A stretch of DNA of 64,000 bases from Naematelia aurantialba (Eukaryota; Basidiomycota; Tremellomycetes; Tremellales; Naemateliaceae): assembly GCA_021527695.1 (NCBI GenBank), contig JAKFAO010000011.1:496001-560000 (forward strand). The letters run 5' to 3'. Made by a program: the position numbers and the translations under genes. Of this stretch, positions 11,473 through 21,095 are shown in pieces; positions within the stretch are counted from its first letter, which is position 1, and every line of letters starts with the position of its first letter. The notes beneath the pieces are model-generated. The model saw only the letters and a list, made by a program, of their open reading frames with translations. It was not told the DNA's origin and ran no database searches.

Positions 11473-11708
11473 GCTCAGCGTCGAGGCGCCTGCGATATGC
11501 AGTGTGCTATGAGCTGTTCGACAACAAGGACCTCCACCACCACGGACCAGTCAAATCACGTGGATATCACGTGGATGTCACGTGCAAATCAAGCTGCTCT
11601 TTCAACTCTTCCAACTTAATCCTTGCATTGACATTTCACTCTGCACGATGGTCCCCGCTTCGCTCTCATCCCCTCGGTAAGCCTGCCCTGGCGCCCATCA
11701 GCTCCGCT
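11473..11708. promoter_or_regulatory. Divergent MGS1/REX1 promoter with three CACGTG boxes
   Basis: The 236-base spacer carries CACGTG at 11557-11562, 11568-11573 and 11579-11584, exactly 11 bp apart, within an ATCACGTGGAT repeat. CACGTG is the core site of fungal bHLH factors. Function is inferred. Confidence 0.6.
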
Positions 11709-14141
11709 ATGAGCGTGTCTCTGCAAGTGAAGCGCAAAGAACCCATGTCGCCGATCACTTCGACAACCCGAGATGACGGAGAGGGAGAAGGGTTCACCAA
11801 GGTCGAGCGGAAGAAGCAGAAGAAGTTGGAGAAGAGACGGCCCCAGTTCCAATTCGACACCTCACAGTTCCGCAATGGACGGAAGATCACTCCTGCAGTG
11901 AGCTAGCCCTGTCCCAACCGATAAGCCCGAGCTCACTTGGTGCAGCATATCCGTGATCTGATTTTGTATCTTGTTGCAGACGGCACCAAGCCTGCTTGGA
12001 TCTTACCCGAGGTGCGTAGTCTATTCTCTGCTGTCGACATCTGCATTCTCCGCATGTGGAATTCCCAAGGCCGATGGAGCTGAGCGTTGCCGCAGCACAA
12101 GTCCTTGATCGCGCATACGGTCGTTCTGTTGGTGCCCGGTCTCTTGCCTGAACACCTTGGACTCGCCCCAATCCCTCTGTCTGCTACCTTGCCATTCTCG
12201 ACCGCACCGCCACTTCTACCCCCAAAAAAGCCACTACCGCCCCCACGACTGCCGATCATACGCAAATTGTTCACGTATGGATGTCCAACTCGCGCACCAG
12301 GCGACCAGAGGCGCATGTTCAGCTCCATGAACACGTTGCTGCAAGGTCCCATGCCGGAAGAAGTCAGGAAGCAAAAGGAGGCAGAGAGTAAGAAACGAGC
12401 TGGTCAGTTTCGCCTAGCTCTTTCCATGAACTGCCTTGAACTAATGTGCTGTTGACAGCCCTTGCCAAGGCCGACTCAACATCTACCTTCACATATCTCC
12501 TCACGCCACACCAAATGCTCGACAACGACTACAAGCTGCCTTCATATATCACTCCTTCAGATAATCGCACGATTCCTGGTTTGAAACCGGGGAGTCTCGC
12601 GCCGGACCTCGAGTCGGTGTTGAATGGACCTCCAACTTCGACCTCGATTGTGCCAGATTCTGCACATACAGCCGAGGTGGCAACTATGAACGGTTCGAGC
12701 CTCGCCCAGATCAATGGCGGTACCGAACACGGTTGGCTAGAAACACCACAAGCAACAGACGTCCCGGAGAATGGGCTGTACCCAGTGCTAGCAATTGATT
12801 GCGAGATGGTTAGTACCTCTCCTTTAACACCCTCGGCGCCTCGCCTTGCTGATCTGGAGCAGGTTGTTACACAAGATGGCCAAGCTCTTGCTCGCATATC
12901 CGTCATCGACTTCCAGTCGGGTGTCAATATATTTGATGAGATGGTCAAGCCTCCCAAACCTATAACGGACTACCGCACACAGTGAGTTTTTCCCGGACGT
13001 CGTTGGGTTATCCTTTCTAACATGGATGTTCTAACATGGATGTTCTAACATGCATTAGGTGGTCCGGCATCACTCCTGAAAACCTCGCCACCGCTACTCA
13101 CACCCTGTCTTCCATCCAACACGCACTTCTCCTCTCTGATTCACCCATCATTACTCCCCACACCATCTTGCTTGGCCACTCGCTTGAGTGTGACCTGGGC
13201 GCATTGCGGATCCGGCACCCGCTGTGCATTGATACTGCCCTGATCTTCAAACATCCCCGAGGCGCTCCATGGAAGCCTGGATTGAAATTCCTGGCGCAGA
13301 AGTGGTTGGACCGGGAGATACAAGGGTCTGCTGGCGGTCACGACTCGGAGGAAGACGCGAGGGCCTGTGTTGACCTCTTAAAGCTTAAACTTGCGAATGG
13401 TAGGTCCGTCCGCCCTGACCTTGCTGACTAGTCAGGACCCGACTTTGGCTCGTTTGCAGATTTTGGAGAGTCGATCTTTGAACGAATGGCCCGGTACACG
13501 ACTGACCCAGAACGCGTACCTGGCAAGACCTCTGCGGTGATCGATACGTCGATCCCGAGGCAAAGTGCAGGCACCAAGGCGACCACCGTCGTTAAATGCG
13601 ATGACGACGAAGGGGTCATACGAGCCATGATTGATAATGTGGAAAACCACGACTTCGTCTTTGGGCGCTTGATGCAGCTTTCAGATGTGCAAGGATGTGA
13701 GTTGCATCTGAACGTGCAAAAGTCGGTGTACTGATAGCCGTAGGGAGCGGTGGCAAATTGGTCGCTTCAGCTTCCGCTGAGGCTGGGGCTAGTCCGGACT
13801 CGCCGTCCGGGGTGGAGACGAATTCACCCACGATCGATCAAGCTCTCGCCGATTTCGACCGACGTGTACAGACTTTGCACGAAGCGTTACCAGCGAATAC
13901 AGCGTTTATCCTGCTCAGTGGGAATTCGAATCCTCTGCCTATGCTGGAGTTGGCGCAGAGACGGCAAAAGTGGGAGAGACTAGTCAAGACTGTGGGCAGT
14001 ATCAGTGCAGTGCCAGACGATGAGCGGTGGCTGGCCGAGGATGATCGTGCTCTGGAAGCGCGGGTTAGCGAGGCCAGGGAGGGTATGGCGTTCTTTTGCG
14101 TCAAGGTCAAACCCAAGGCGGAGTCTAAGATGGGTCTTTAG
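11709..14141 (+). CDS. RNH70: RNA exonuclease REX1/RNH70 (DEDDh family)
   Basis: Eight exons (11709-11897, 11946-12011, 12096-12402, 12459-12808, 12863-12981, 13059-13399, 13460-13696, 13744-14141) give 668 aa. The catalytic domain starts with AIDCEMV (first D and E), continues with GHSLECDL and HPLCIDTALIF, and ends with HDSEEDARACVDL (His and last Asp). The segment KHPRGAPWKPGLKFLA is typical of REXO1/Rnh70. These nucleases trim 3' ends of 5S rRNA, 5.8S rRNA and tRNA precursors in the nucleus. The N-terminus is basic (VERKKQKKLEKRR). An earlier ATG at 11649 was not used because it would need a 25-nt intron. The junction inside AIDCEM/VVTQDG is supported by the family. Intron 12982-13058 contains three tandem CTAAC motifs. 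It is convergent with the complex I gene. Confidence 0.92.
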
Positions 14142-14498
14142 GCAGCATGCGCGTGCGGCTTGTACAAGTAGCTATACCCTGCATATGATACAGTTTTCAG
14201 CACCATGCAACATAGGACGATAGGTTTTGTGCCCGCCACATGCGCATACCATTTGTGCCAAGGCGACGCAATGTGTCTACTGTACCAATGGTGACGCTAT
14301 GTCTTGGATCATCTTGGAACCATTGTGACCGTGTAGCGGAAATCAGCAGCAGAGAGAGTCTACGGTGCGGACAAGGACGAGGTTCATTAAGACGCTGAGA
14401 AACCTCAAAGCGGAGGCTGAATGTAGTCGATCTGCAATTGATGCATAGTCTCGTAATTGACACGTCCGTCGACTTTGACTTTGGCTTTTGCATCTTCA
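14142..14498. other. Convergent intergenic spacer
   Basis: 3' flanks of REX1 and the complex I subunit gene. Nothing recognisable beyond likely 3' untranslated sequence. Confidence 0.6.
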
Positions 14499-15296
14499 TC
14501 AAGGATCCTCATAGCCCGTCACTGGACGGCGGGGTCTGTCGGGCACTGCAGATGTCAGCTGAGAGTCTGAGGTATCTTAGAGAGAGTGGGCGGGACGATT
14601 CTCGAAAGAGGAGGGGGGAGGAGAGGAGGAGAGAGGAAGCGAGTGAGACAGAGAGGGAGGACAGGGAGGAGAGGGAGGAGAGGAGGAGAGGAGGAGAGGG
14701 AGGAGAGGAGGAGAGGGAGGAGAGGAGGAGAGGAGGAGAGGGAGGAGAGGAGGAGAGGGAGGAGAGGAGGAGAGGGAGGAGAAGAGGAGAGGGTAATGGT
14801 AAGGGGAGGCAGGAGGGCACTCACGGGGATAGGAGGTTGGAATGCGCGGGGGTGGTTGCCAGCCAAAGGACCTTCGAATGGGCGGGACGGTGAGGACCAT
14901 GACTGGGCCTGATGAACGTCAGTTCTTGGTCCATGCCGCCCTACGCAGATGCGAGGTGCCACGAAACGCTTCGATGTCTCTAGCAGTGTTGTAGAGCAGA
15001 AGTTCGAGGGCAAGTCGAGGGTCGTCTCTAGCGATCATGTATGCCAATAGGACATCTCGAGGGCCCACTCTATCCATTATGCGGCGCAGAAAGGGCAGCT
15101 GGGGGGAAGTTGAGGGCAAGAGAAAGAGTGAGGTATGAGAGAACCGTCACAGAGTACGTACCGGCGAGACCGAGGCAGAGCGAGTAAAAGATGATTGGCG
15201 CTTCGTGCGCCGTGCGTTGCTGTCGCGTATCAGCATCACACCTTTCTCCACCTGGATGCCCAGTCTACTCACCAAGTATCTATACAAGGACGCCAT
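14499..15296 (-). CDS. NADH:ubiquinone oxidoreductase 9.5 kDa subunit (NDUFA3-like)
   Basis: Four exons (15296-15273, 15219-15162, 14908-14825, 14545-14499) join to only 70 aa, so none of it is obvious without splicing. The protein reads MASLYRYL, then APIIFYSLCLGLAGPVMVL (one membrane segment), VPPIRRSFGWQPPPRIPTSYP, and a basic/acidic end DRPRRPVTGYEDP. This is the layout of the Neurospora 9.5 kDa complex I subunit: short matrix N-terminus, one inner-membrane helix, PPIRR, PxxYPxPxxPR. It is an accessory subunit of respiratory complex I. Intron 15161-14909 is 253 nt and intron 14824-14546 is filled with a polypurine repeat. It is divergent from NOG2 across 262 bases. Confidence 0.85.
14612..14800. 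repeat. (GGAGA)n-type polypurine tract in the complex I subunit intron 3
   Basis: About 190 bases of almost pure purine on the + strand, built from GAGGAGAGG units. It occupies most of intron 14824-14546 and reads as a pyrimidine run on the transcribed sense strand. Confidence 0.9.
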
Positions 15297-15558
15297 GGCG
15301 CTTGAATACCACAATGTAGGTTTACAGTCGACAATGTCTGCTCTACAGGGGTGCACCGAGTGGTGGGTTGAGATTACGTAAGAATATCTCGCGTGGAAAA
15401 AGTTGGAGAGCAGGTTTGCATGCAGCTGGTCTGCATCTTCTTGGTCTCTTCATCCGTAACAATCCATCTCACAGGGGTGTAAACCTCTCAACTTCTGCTC
15501 TTCCTACCCCCATCGAGTCCCGCTCCTGCTCCGGGTTCGACTATTGTCGGATAACATC

Positions 15559-18500
15559 ATGGCCAAGGGGAAGAATCACGATCGTAAAGCCCAAGAGGGC
15601 TTTGGTAAGACCAAGACCAAGTCTGGCTCGAGCACCGGCGAGTTCAACCTGAAGCGTGTAAAGGGTGAGTTGTGCAACTATTCTTCATTACTATAAATCA
15701 CGTACATTATTATTGAGATGTGTACCCGCCGAGCATCCTTGAGCTGTCTCCAATTCCGTCAACCTCCCTTCGGCCTCTTCTGCAGCTGTTCGTCGACCTG
15801 TGCTGATATGCTGTACTAGGGGAGAACTTTTACCGCGATGCGAAAAAGGCAGCCAAGGTGAAGATGCTGAACGGGGGCAAGGCGGTGCGGGACAGGGATG
15901 GCAAAATTATCGAAGCTGCTGCGTTCCAAAAGGGAGAGAAAGATGCCCCGCCAGGCAGAGTGCAGCCCGACAGACGGTGGTTTGGTGAGCTTCCCTACCT
16001 TCCTCCCGTTTCTTTTTCACCTTTGCACTGAAACTGACTTTGCGGTAAAGGAAACACGAGGGTCATCTCGCAGACGGCGTTGGACCACTTCCGCACAGCC
16101 CTGAGCGCGCAAAAGGCAGATCCATACTCTGTGCTGCTGAAGCGTAACAAGCTGCCCATGGGACTGCTGGAGGACGAGTCGAAAACTGCTGGCAAGGCAA
16201 GTCGCAGCCTCCTCCGGACCTTCCAGGCGCATCGTGTCTGATGGTCGTAGAAATCGCATATCGTCGAGACGGAGCCCTTCCAGAACACTTTCGGGCCAAA
16301 AGCGCAGCGTAAGCGCCCCAGGCTGGATATCGGCACGATCGAGGAGCTCGGCGAGTCGTCCACCGCTGCCATCCCATTGAATGAGGGGTCGTCCGGTAAG
16401 CCACAGATACCCGCATCCCAGATCCCGACTCCCACGCTCCACGCTCCCCTTGTTTCTTCAGCCCTCAGTGGGAGTGAAGAATCCGTCGTTTGTCCTTCCA
16501 CTGACACTGCAAAGCGCTAGATCCTCATATGAACCCGTCGGACGCTTACCATCCCACCACCTCGACCGCCCGCGAGCCCGTTTATGCCAAAGGCACGTCC
16601 AGGCGTATCTGGGGAGAACTGTACAAAGTCCTCGATTCGTCCGATGTCGTCATTCATGTGCTTGACGCTCGGGATCCCATGGGGACGCGCTGCAAGCCAG
16701 TCGTCGAGTACTTGAGAAAGGAAAAGGCGCACAAGCATCTGGTTTACGTCTTGAACAAGGTCGACCTTGTGCCTACCTGGGTGACCGTGAGTTTGCCACT
16801 CTTCCATCGTTACACCTCTCGATGATGGTCACATTGTCCTCGGACTCTCTATCATCGCTTTTCTCCCTGGTTTCCCCTATCCCACTACCTGGATCCCCTA
16901 TCTCAACACCCATTCCACACTCAAGTCAAGTCCAGAGATGCCTTCTCACGCGAGATGCCTTACAACTCTGGACTGTTACGAGAGTGGAAGAACGAGCGCA
17001 TCTCCCGCCTTAGCCCCACCTCTACCCCCGTATTGGGAGTTCTCGAGGCCAAAAAGTTGGTCTGCCCGTTTTGGGTGTCCGGCGAGGGGCATGGGAGATC
17101 GCAATCGACCTAATTGAGTTGGGACCCGGATGGTCCTCGTGACGGTCATAATACGGGTCCCTTAGTTGCAGGCCATACATTTATCTTTAGTTTTTCCACT
17201 CCCGCAATTCGCTTTCGCTCTTCTACATCCCCGTTTCGAGTAGCTGGGCTGCGGCTGACAAGACAGGCACGATGGGTCAAACACCTTTCGCTGTCAGCAC
17301 CAACGATCGCCTTTCATGCGTCCATCAACAACTCGTTTGGCAAGGGATCGCTCATTCAGCTGCTTCGTCAATTCTCCGTCCTGCATTCCGACAAGAAGCA
17401 AATCTCCGTCGGATTCATCGGTTATCCCAACGTCGGCAAGTCGTCCATCATCAACACGCTCAAGAAGAAGAAGGTCTGCACTGTCGCGCCTATTCCGGGC
17501 GAGACCAAGGTATGGCAGTACATCACCTTGATGCGTCGGATCTACCTCATCGACTGCCCTGGCGTTGTGCCTGTATCGTCAAAGGACTCGGATACCGACA
17601 CTGTCCTCAAGGGTGTTGTCCGCGTAGAGAACCTCGCCACTCCAGCCGAGCATATTCCTGCTTTACTGGAACGGGTGCGAGCAGAGTATGTCGAGCGAAC
17701 ATACGGCTTGGAGCATCGCGAAGATGGGTGGAAGGGAGACCAGGGCGCCACTATCCTACTGGGAGCGATTGCGAAGAAGACTGGTAAACTGCTCAAAGGC
17801 GGGGAACCAGATCAAGAGTCGGCGGCCAAGATGATCCTCAACGACTGGATCCGCGGCAAGATTCCCTTCTTCGTACAGCCCCCTGCCAAGCCCGATACAG
17901 GCAGCGAAGAGACCGAGCAAGTTGGCGAGGTGAGCGACGAGACGCGGGAAGTCTTGGAGGAACAGGAACGCCAGTTGGGCAAGATCTTGGGCGAGAAGCG
18001 CGTCAAGGGTGTCGAGCAGAATCTTAATGGCGTGATCACTTTGCCCAAGTTTTTGAGAGAAGATAGAAAGCGGGATGACGACGAGGAGGATGCGGTCGTG
18101 CAGGCTGCAGAGGATGAGGTGGCCGAGGAAGACGAGGATGGGGACCAAGAGGACGATGCGCTGGCTTGGGAGGATATCTTCCCTGGCGAGGCGGGGCCGT
18201 CCACGACCAAGACGTCTCTTGCAGCACAAGCTGCGGACGTAGCGGACGAGGTTGCCGTGGGGGAGGACGGCATCTCGGCAGAGGACGAGGACGAGGACGA
18301 AGAGGACGAGGACGAGGACGAAGAGGACGAGGACGAGGACGAAGAGGACGAGGACGAGGATGCCGACCCTGAGATTGTAGTCGAGCCACCGACGCAATCA
18401 TCGCGGGCCGGTAAACGTGAGTGATTGCATTGTCTTTTGTAGCGCCTGGCTCATTTGATCAGGAAAAGCGGTGGAGGTGGACGACGAGTCTAGGCCCACG

Positions 18501-18772
18501 AAAGAACCGCGAATGACGACCAACAAGAAGAAACCCGCCAACTTCTTCACCTTTGCTGTGAGTTGTTCTCCTGTCCACACATTCTGCGGTCGTTACACTA
18601 TAGTTACCCCTGCTCCCGTTTGCACACCTGTTTCATCTAAACCATGTGCTGATGGTGGCAGAATGTGAAGAACCGGAATCGCGAGCGGGTTCTACCCAAG
18701 AATCCGAACAGCGAACGACGCAAGTCGGGCGAGCGGATGGGCACGACCAAGAGCAAGATGCGCAGAAAGTAA
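15559..18772 (+). CDS. NOG2: NOG2 nucleolar GTPase for 60S ribosome assembly
   Basis: Eight exons (15559-15664, 15820-15984, 16051-16196, 16251-16395, 16521-16786, 17267-18416, 18463-18557, 18662-18772) give 727 aa. It is a circularly permuted GTPase: G4 NKVD (266-269) precedes G1 GYPNVGKSS (328-336) and G3 DCPG (372-375). The N-terminus [17 protein letters not shown] and [19 protein letters not shown] block match the NGP1NT domain. A long Glu/Asp tail (coded at 18280-18362) precedes a basic C-terminus [16 protein letters not shown]. Nog2/GNL2 acts on nucleolar and nucleoplasmic pre-60S particles before export. Intron 16197-16250 has a GC donor (GCAAGT). Intron 16396-16520 is 125 nt, and I chose it over two shorter introns. 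Intron 16787-17266 is unusually long (480 nt). Confidence 0.93.
16787..17266 (+). other. Long NOG2 intron with an 8-bp inverted repeat
   Basis: At 480 nt this is several times longer than the other introns of the gene. GGGACCCG at 17121-17128 and CGGGTCCC at 17154-17161 can form a perfect 8-bp stem with a 25-nt loop. No convincing snoRNA boxes were found. Confidence 0.5.
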
Positions 18773-19018
18773 TGCGCGACAACGGGTGGTGGTTCTGTAT
18801 CCACAGTCAGACAGCCCAAGCAAGCGAGTAAGGCTCGCTCGCCCAGGCGCTGAGGTGCTCGCGCAGTGCCAGGATCACTGGATCTCGAGTTGTATTTCTA
18901 TGCATGGTATGACAATGACCAAGTGCTGTATGTTATTGTGTGATTACCTGATTGTGTGATCCGGGCATTCTGTCATTCGGTGAGTGGGACAGAAATAGAT
19001 GGCTTGGAACTACTGGAT

Positions 19019-20746
19019 CTATAACGCTATGGTATGGAAATTTGGAAAGACGAGCTCGTCGACGAGTGTCTTTCGTACGACGTCTGCGATGAAACGCTCG
19101 ACTTTACCGACATTGCGCAGGACGTGCGCGTCGGCATGGCCGATCTCGCTCTCGATCTGAAGGTGGGGTAACAGGCGCATACCGATGGGAGTCGCGGCGG
19201 CGGGCAGTCTGCTCGCTGTTCCGGTGCCGGCGAGCCTGCCGCCGTACGGCGCGGTTCCGTGGGCGCCGGCGCCGGCGGTGCTGTTGCTGTTGCTGTTGCT
19301 GGTGCTGGTGTTGGTGTTGTTGCTGTTGCTGTTGCTGGTGCTGGTGCTGGTGTTGATGCTGTTGCTGGTGCTGGTGCTGGTGTTGGCGGCGTGGTCGTCC
19401 TCGTCGACGACGCAGACGTGGACGCGGTGCTTGTCGCCCGAATACGCGAGGACGAGGTCGGCGGCGAGCTGGAGGCCGGTGATGGACAGCTTGAGTGGGA
19501 GGGACATGAACAGCTGCGACGGGTAGTTGACCTGCAGCGACGTGAGGAGCGTGAGCGTGAGGTCCGAGGTGTGTGATAGTCGGAGATGGAGCTGCAGCGA
19601 CGGGATGGACGAGGGCGGTTTGTTCGGGAGACCGCGGGGGCGGGCGGGTGGCGACGGCGGAGGCGAGGACGGCGGTCGGAGGTGCGACGGCTGCCGGGGC
19701 CGCGAGGTCGACGGTGGTTGGCCAGCCCGACGGCGCTGTGGCTGGTGCGGCTGTTGCCGTTGTCGCTGTCGCTGTCGTGGGTGTGGTTGCGATTGTGACA
19801 ATGATTGCGAACGCGAATGTGACTGTGTTTGTGTTTGTGTTTGTGATTGGGATTGTGACTGCACGGTGCTGTACGTTGGATATGGAGGATGGAGCGGGCG
19901 GTGTGAGGCTGGGTGGTGAGGCGGCAGGTGTGACGGGCCGGCGATGGAGTGTGCGTCCGCGCCCGGGGGGAAGAGTCGCGGTGCCGATGGCTGAGGCTGA
20001 GGCGGGGGTGGAGGTTGAGGCTGGGGCTGAGGCTGTGAGAAGCGGTGGGCCGAGGACATCAGACTGGGCGACATGAACCCCATCCGACTGCTGCGACCGA
20101 GGCCCGCGCCCAGTCCCACAGCAGCGACAGAGCCCCGCCCGCTGCCGATCCCAGAGTAGACGCTGCCCGCTTCGTCGAGCGCGTCGTCGGCGTCGTATGT
20201 CGCCCAAGGCGAGATGAGGCCATACACCTCGTCGTCTAGCGGCGATACTTCTGCCGCCTCGTCTCCCTCTCCCTCTCCAGTGCCAGGACCAGTACCAGTA
20301 CCATTACGATATACCCCTGGTCCCTCTGGATACCCGCCATACGCGTGCGCGTAACCGTGGCCCTGACCGTGGCCGTAGCCGTAACCGTAGCCGTAGCCGT
20401 AACCGTCGGCGCCACCGTCACCGTCACCATCAAAGCCAAAGCCACGACCGTCCCCATCGGCGTCAGCGTCGGCGTCGGGATCATCACCCTCGCCTCCGTC
20501 GTCAAAGTCGCCGTCCCCGTCGCCGTCGGAATCCTCCTCGTCAAACACCCGCCATGGATCGCGAATGTCCTTGATCTCCACTTCGGGCGGCGCACTGCCA
20601 AACGAGAACGACGTGACGGTGATGGGGCCGATGAACGACGGCCGAGACGCTGACTGCAGCGCCGCGTTGAGGGACTCGATGAGCGCCGTGCTTAGTGAGC
20701 TTGAGGAGGGCGAAGTGAGCAGCGACCAGTCGATGTCGAGCGACAT
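19019..20746 (-). CDS. MDM12: MDM12, ERMES complex subunit
   Basis: A single uninterrupted frame of 575 aa, starting MSLDIDWSLL as in the family. The N-terminal SMP half ends with FIGPITVTSFSFGS and PEVEIKDIRDPWRVFDEED. The second SMP half begins PSLQLHLRLSHTSDLTLTL and ends LPHLQIESEIG then NVGKVERFIADVVRKTLVDELVFPNF. Between them are very long Asp/Gly/Tyr, Gln/Pro/His/Ser and Asn/Ser/Thr low-complexity insertions. MDM12 joins ER to mitochondria with MMM1 and MDM34 and moves phospholipids. The frame extends upstream of the ATG, but the family start is clear. It is intronless in an intron-dense region, convergent with NOG2 (246 bases) and divergent from PAN6. Confidence 0.92.
   Translation of the reverse strand: MSLDIDWSLLTSPSSSSLSTALIESLNAALQSASRPSFIGPITVTSFSFGSAPPEVEIKDIRDPWRVFDEEDSDGDGDGDFDDGGEGDDPDADADADGDGRGFGFDGDGDGGADGYGYGYGYGYGHGQGHGYAHAYGGYPEGPGVYRNGTGTGPGTGEGEGDEAAEVSPLDDEVYGLISPWATYDADDALDEAGSVYSGIGSGRGSVAAVGLGAGLGRSSRMGFMSPSLMSSAHRFSQPQPQPQPPPPPQPQPSAPRLFPPGADAHSIAGPSHLPPHHPASHRPLHPPYPTYSTVQSQSQSQTQTQTQSHSRSQSLSQSQPHPRQRQRQRQQPHQPQRRRAGQPPSTSRPRQPSHLRPPSSPPPSPPARPRGLPNKPPSSIPSLQLHLRLSHTSDLTLTLLTSLQVNYPSQLFMSLPLKLSITGLQLAADLVLAYSGDKHRVHVCVVDEDDHAANTSTSTSNSINTSTSTSNSNSNNTNTSTSNSNSNSTAGAGAHGTAPYGGRLAGTGTASRLPAAATPIGMRLLPHLQIESEIGHADAHVLRNVGKVERFIADVVRKTLVDELVFPNFHTIAL
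19270..19400. repeat. In-frame GTTGCT/GTGCTG repeat in MDM12
   Basis: A degenerate hexamer array (GTTGCT, GTGCTG, GTTGGT). In the MDM12 frame it encodes an Asn/Ser/Thr run inserted in the SMP domain. Confidence 0.85.
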
Positions 20747-21095
20747 GCTGCGAAGCTGCGAAAGGGGTGCGCTGCCCACACCGATACCGCTGCTTCGCTC
20801 GACCACCTCTCGGCGGATAGAGCGCTGACAGGGGGTGGCCGATATGACCTTGGATTGCCTAGAACCCTGGTATCTATGCAGATAGCCCAAGTAGAAGCAT
20901 ACTCGATGCTAGAGATCCTGCACGACGCTGTCAAACGCCTCGACGACGCTCTGTGCGCGCTGCTCGCCGTTGCATTTTTGCTTCCGCTGCCGGTGGAGGT
21001 CAACCGGCTGACTGGTCCAAAATACTTTGTCCCTTGTCCGTCTTTGTTGTCGTCTATCCCGTCGACTGCAGGCCAGGCGCGCAACCGTGCCCCGG
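20747..21095. promoter_or_regulatory. Divergent MDM12/PAN6 promoter
   Basis: A 349-base spacer between two start codons. No distinctive binding motif was recognised. Confidence 0.45.

Noticed and set aside
11649..11683. Upstream ATG (MVPASLSS) as the REX1 start
   Set aside because: It would need a 25-nt intron to reach the coding frame; the ATG at 11709 is in frame without it.
14438..15013. Glu/Arg/Gly-rich and Ser/Pro/Leu-rich frames on both strands
   Set aside because: Produced by the polypurine tract in the complex I subunit intron; real exons lie elsewhere in the gene.
14919..15119. Frame LPFLRRIMDRVGPRDVLLAYM inside the complex I subunit gene
   Set aside because: It is within intron 15161-14909; the family sequence GLAG-PVMVLTVPPIRR needs this part removed.
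15528..15560. GGGTTCGACTATTG as a tRNA T-arm
   Set aside because: No matching D-arm, anticodon arm or acceptor stem upstream; it is the NOG2 leader.
16396..16520. Two short introns with a small exon (TGGGAGTGAAG) between NOG2 exons
   Set aside because: A single 125-nt intron gives [12 protein letters not shown] in the right phase with a good branch site; the split version needs weak donors or meets a stop.
16822..17013. C/D snoRNA or retained coding exon in the NOG2 intron
   Set aside because: ATGATGG resembles a C box, but no properly spaced D box or terminal stem was found; the frame has no family match.
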